64,000 bases of DNA. Origin: Paenibacillus sp. SYP-B3998 (GTDB taxonomy: Bacteria > Bacillota > Bacilli > Paenibacillales > NBRC-103111). A model generated the notes under the pieces. The model ran no database searches, was not told the DNA's origin, and worked only from the letters and a program-made list of their open reading frames with translations. The stretch is from assembly GCF_010820665.1 (NCBI RefSeq), contig NZ_JAAIKC010000005.1, forward strand, positions 124,001-188,000. Direction: 5' to 3'. Below are positions 60,948 through 64,000 of the stretch, piece after piece (position 1 is the stretch's first letter; every line of letters begins with the position of its first letter). Made by a program: the position numbers and the translations under genes.

Positions 60948-62522
60948 ATGAAAAAGTGGATTCCTGCCACGATGGCAACTGTATTAATGGCGAGCATGCT
61001 GGCGGCTTGCTCGACCAAGCCAGCTGAACAGCCGAGTGCATCCAGCACAGCTAGCGCGAAGCCCGCTGAGAAAACAAAGTTTTCGATTTCTTTACGTACG
61101 TTAGCTTTCGGACATGTTGAGAAATCGCCGAATATTAATGAGGACAAATGGGTGAAGAAGCTTGAAGAGTTAACGAACTCTGACATGGATATCGTGCTTG
61201 TTCCCCACAAAGAATATGAGCAAAAAATGATCCAAATGTTTGCAACCAATGACATCCCTAACGTTGTGCAGGGCAGTGGAGGCGTAAACGGGAAGGAGAT
61301 GGCAGGTTCAGTGAAAGCCGGCGTCTTCATGCCGCTGGACGATCTTCTCAAACAATACGGGCCGAATTTGTTGAAAAAAGTGCCGAAGGAAGCTTGGGAT
61401 AACGTAAGTTACCAAGGCAAAATTTTTGCGATACCGGAGTACTTATCCAACCCGTCACGCCGCGCCATTTTCATTCGCAAAGATTTGTTGGATAAAACAG
61501 GCCTGGGCGTACCGAAAACAGTTGATGAGTACATGGCCGTATTGCGCAAGTTCAAAGAAATGGGTGTTGAGAACCCTTATATGGGACGTGAAAATTTCAA
61601 ATATTCGGATTCCTTCTTTGGAGCATACGACGTATTCCCGTACCTGTCGATGTTTGAGAAGCAGGGCGATCAAATTTTGCCGAAATTCTTCGATACGGAG
61701 AACATGACCAAAGCGCTGCAAACGTACAAAACGATGTTTGATGAGGGCTTAATCAACAAAGAATTCGCTACGATCAACGCAACGGTGTTCAAAAATACGA
61801 TTCTGGCAGGTAAAGCAGGCATGTGGTCCATGAATGCGAACGAGCTTCTACAGTGGGAAACACAACTGAAAGCGAATGTTCCGGCAGGCGATATTGAGAT
61901 TATTGGTTCCCCTACGGGCCCTGATGGCAAAGGTGGACACTACTTATACGGTCCTGCGCCGCGCGCTTACTTCATCAGTAAAAGTGTGAAAAATGCCGCG
62001 CAAATCATCCAGTTTTTCGATTGGATGATGTCTGACGAAGCTGAGAAATTTTTCACCTTCGGTATTGAGGGTGACACCTACAAAACGGTGGATGGCAAAA
62101 TCGATTACAAGAGTCCAACAGATGCGACTGCTGTTGACGAAGAGCGCTATCGTCAATCTTTCTTGTGGCTCGTGCAGGACACCACGTATAATAAAGGGAC
62201 ATTGAGCTTTACCGATGAAGGTAAAAAATTAATGAACGTTTATGATACAACGCTGAAAAATGAAGGTCGCGATGGCATTTCCTTCGAGCCACGACTAGAG
62301 GCTTTAATGAAAAATCCAGATATTTCGCCGCTCTCTGATCAAGCGCCTCCAGTTATTTTGCAACATATGGTGAAAATGGTGTACGGCAAAGAATCGATCT
62401 CGGATTGGCCGAAAGTATTAGAAGAGTGGAAATCCAAAGGCGGGAACGACGTAATCAAGGAAGCAACGGAGAAATTCAATAATAAAGACTCCGGTACGAC
62501 AGTGTCGATGCCGCGTAAATAA
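60948..62522 (+). CDS. Extracellular solute-binding lipoprotein, LplA/LipO type
   Basis: The 524-residue binding protein has a lipoprotein signal with lipobox MLAAC (Cys near residue 21), a short Ser/Ala-rich tether and a large bilobed domain (VGKVPKTVDEYMAVLRKF-like hinge near 185, GKAGMWSMNANELLQWE near 290). AAAGAGGGG precedes the ATG. It matches the adjacent LplB/YtcP permeases; the 157-base gap before it holds the cre site and probably a hairpin or internal promoter. Confidence 0.93.
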   Translation: MKKWIPATMATVLMASMLAACSTKPAEQPSASSTASAKPAEKTKFSISLRTLAFGHVEKSPNINEDKWVKKLEELTNSDMDIVLVPHKEYEQKMIQMFATNDIPNVVQGSGGVNGKEMAGSVKAGVFMPLDDLLKQYGPNLLKKVPKEAWDNVSYQGKIFAIPEYLSNPSRRAIFIRKDLLDKTGLGVPKTVDEYMAVLRKFKEMGVENPYMGRENFKYSDSFFGAYDVFPYLSMFEKQGDQILPKFFDTENMTKALQTYKTMFDEGLINKEFATINATVFKNTILAGKAGMWSMNANELLQWETQLKANVPAGDIEIIGSPTGPDGKGGHYLYGPAPRAYFISKSVKNAAQIIQFFDWMMSDEAEKFFTFGIEGDTYKTVDGKIDYKSPTDATAVDEERYRQSFLWLVQDTTYNKGTLSFTDEGKKLMNVYDTTLKNEGRDGISFEPRLEALMKNPDISPLSDQAPPVILQHMVKMVYGKESISDWPKVLEEWKSKGGNDVIKEATEKFNNKDSGTTVSMPRK

Positions 62523-62615
62523 TAAGCTCAATTGCTGAGCCCCTCCGTCTCCTCACGAGCTTATAGCCGTGGGGAGCAGGCTTTTCTCAGGAGATAAAAG
62601 GAAGGAGTGTTCCTC

Positions 62616-63656
62616 ATGTACCGCATACTCATTGTCGACGATGAACCGATGATACGTAAAGGATTACAGAAGCTCGTGGAACAATCGGAGCTGCCCATCG
62701 AAAGCTTGCGCTCCGCCGAGAATGGCGTTGCCGCGATGCAGCGGATTCAAGAGGAACGGCCGGACTTTCTATTCACGGATATTCGGATGCCGAAGATGGA
62801 CGGGCTGGAGCTGTGCCGCCAGGTTGCTGAGATGGACGCTGATATTCAAGTGGTCGTCATCTCCGGCTTCAGCGATTTCGAGTATGCGCAGAAGTGTGTC
62901 TCTTTCGGGGTGAAAGAATACCTGCTTAAGCCTGTTAATATCAAGGGATTTCAGGGCGTTTTGGAAAAGCTGGTTTTAACGAAAAGCAAAGTAAGTTCTG
63001 AAACGTTCGTCGCCGTAACGAAGCTAGAGCAGTGGGCTAGCCGCATGGAGCTCGGGGTATGGATGCTCCAGGAAGCGGAACTGAATGCTTTACTCGATGA
63101 AATCAGGAGCGAGCTGCGTGAGTACAAGCTGAAGCTAAACCGGGTTTGCGACATTTTACAAGAAATTCATACGCTCCTACATCAACGGTTGAATGCGCGC
63201 GATGTGTATTTGATGCAGGGAGAACTGGCGTTAGTAGGAACCAGTAATGAAGAGGAGACATGGCTTCGATTTGCTTGTGCGGTGCGCGGGCATCTGGAAG
63301 AGCTAAGGATCAGGCGCAAAGGCAAGCTCAAGGACCCGGTCGAGGAAGCGAAAAGGTATATGGAATCGCATCTCGCCGAGGAAGTTTCCTTAGAAGAAGT
63401 GGCCGATCATATTGGACTTAACGCTTCTTATTTCAGTCAGTTGTTTAAGCAATCCACCCAGGAGACGTTCGTGCAATATCGGACGCGTAGGCGGATGGAG
63501 AAGGCGAAGAAGCTGCTGGAGCAGCCGCAGTGGCGAATCACGGATATTTCGGGTGAAGTCGGCTATGCCGATCATCCTCATTTTACAAAGACGTTTAAGA
63601 AGTATGCAGGCTGTCTGCCTTCTGAATATCGCCAGCAGATGGGCATCCGTTCATGA
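62616..63656 (+). CDS. YesN-type response regulator with AraC DNA-binding domain
   Basis: The 346-residue protein has a receiver domain (IVDDEPMIRKGLQ at 5-17, phospho-Asp in FLFTDIRMPK near 55, Lys in YLLKPVN near 105) and two C-terminal AraC motifs (about 250-345; VADHIGLNASYFSQLFKQST and VGYADHPHFTKTFKKYAG). It is shorter than the regulator at 15854 because the middle region is reduced. ATG 62616 is 8 bases from GGAAGGAG. It overlaps the kinase gene by 4 bases. Confidence 0.93.
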   Translation: MYRILIVDDEPMIRKGLQKLVEQSELPIESLRSAENGVAAMQRIQEERPDFLFTDIRMPKMDGLELCRQVAEMDADIQVVVISGFSDFEYAQKCVSFGVKEYLLKPVNIKGFQGVLEKLVLTKSKVSSETFVAVTKLEQWASRMELGVWMLQEAELNALLDEIRSELREYKLKLNRVCDILQEIHTLLHQRLNARDVYLMQGELALVGTSNEEETWLRFACAVRGHLEELRIRRKGKLKDPVEEAKRYMESHLAEEVSLEEVADHIGLNASYFSQLFKQSTQETFVQYRTRRRMEKAKKLLEQPQWRITDISGEVGYADHPHFTKTFKKYAGCLPSEYRQQMGIRS

Positions 63657-64000
63657 AGAGGAAAACGCTTTCCGGCCAAATCTATTTGTATTTCATGATC
63701 GTCATTGTTTTGTCGCTTTTATCCGTAGGCGTCTTCTCTTATGTGCAGTCCTCGCGGGCGTTAGACAGGCAAGTCAAGCAGTATATGGAGCAAATGATAG
63801 ACAGCGCCAATTATCAAACGGATATTTACTTGCAAGCGTATGAGCTGCTGAGCAACTCCTTCTCATCTAATTCAGATGTTCGGTCTTTCATGGAGATTAA
63901 GCGCAATGATGCTTACGAGTATTACGAGTACTCCGATAAAATCAAGAAATTCGCTTTAGCTTCTGTGGAATCTATCGTCACTTTATACAAACAACTTAAT
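63653..64000 (+). CDS. Sensor histidine kinase, YesM type (partial, N-terminal part)
   Basis: The frame begins with ATG at 63653 inside the stop codon of the regulator (ATGA overlap) and stays open to the window end, giving 116 residues. They contain a first membrane segment (about 9-30) and the start of a helical extracellular sensor. The position behind a YesN regulator and the sensor layout match YesM kinases; the catalytic part lies outside the window. Confidence 0.85.
   Translation, partial: MKRKTLSGQIYLYFMIVIVLSLLSVGVFSYVQSSRALDRQVKQYMEQMIDSANYQTDIYLQAYELLSNSFSSNSDVRSFMEIKRNDAYEYYEYSDKIKKFALASVESIVTLYKQLN

Overview
The window looks like chromosomal DNA of a Paenibacillus-like spore-forming member of the Bacillota. 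The signs are strong AGGAGG ribosome binding sites, an S-layer (SLH) protein, a YhcN/YlaJ spore lipoprotein, Bacillus-type cre, LexA and Fur boxes, and repeated two-component (YesM/YesN type) plus ABC sugar-import modules. No rRNA, tRNA, CRISPR array or intact insertion sequence was seen.

Layout. 1-1347 is the 5' part of a DndB-like (DGQHR) gene on the minus strand, with its own promoter and a cluster of ACCTGG motifs. 2.1-5.6 kb: DeoR regulator, nagA, WYL regulator and a DinB-like protein. 5.8-7.7 kb: a chemoreceptor. 7.8-10.2 kb is an AT-rich accessory pocket: a small gene under a LexA-box promoter, a phosphodiester glycosidase-like protein and a secreted stalk-domain protein. 10.5-13.7 kb: a 1091-residue SLH cell-surface protein with a Fur box upstream. 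14.0-24.4 kb: sensor kinase and regulator followed by an ABC importer, metallophosphoesterase, Gfo/Idh/MocA protein, acetyltransferase and AraC regulator. 24.5-32 kb: a secreted propeller-like protein, a hydrolase/WYL pair, a TetR gene with two small membrane proteins, and an mhq-like quinone-resistance cluster. 32.1-36 kb: AraC regulator divergent from an oxidoreductase and two sugar isomerase-like genes. 36-43.5 kb: SDR/PucR, MFS, luciferase-like monooxygenase, a second SDR and a second MFS transporter. 43.7-51.7 kb: one minus-strand operon running from response regulator and kinase to a membrane protein and an ABC importer with two binding proteins. 52.2-58.7 kb: a chitin-type lytic polysaccharide monooxygenase, the fatty acid desaturase Des, a spore lipoprotein, small genes and a second TetR. 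58.9-64 kb: a second LplB/YtcP-type sugar importer with its own two-component pair, cut by the window end.

The genes fit a soil polysaccharide degrader: extracellular attack (LPMO), binding-protein-dependent uptake of oligosaccharides sensed by YesM/YesN pairs, deacetylation of GlcNAc-6-P and carbon catabolite control (two good cre sites). The less ordinary points are the LexA-controlled small gene, the DndB-like gene with its motif cluster, two TetR paralogues 31 kb apart that share one operator, the Fur box before the SLH gene, a cre and hairpin inside an ABC operon, and a possible translational attenuator before an MFS pump.
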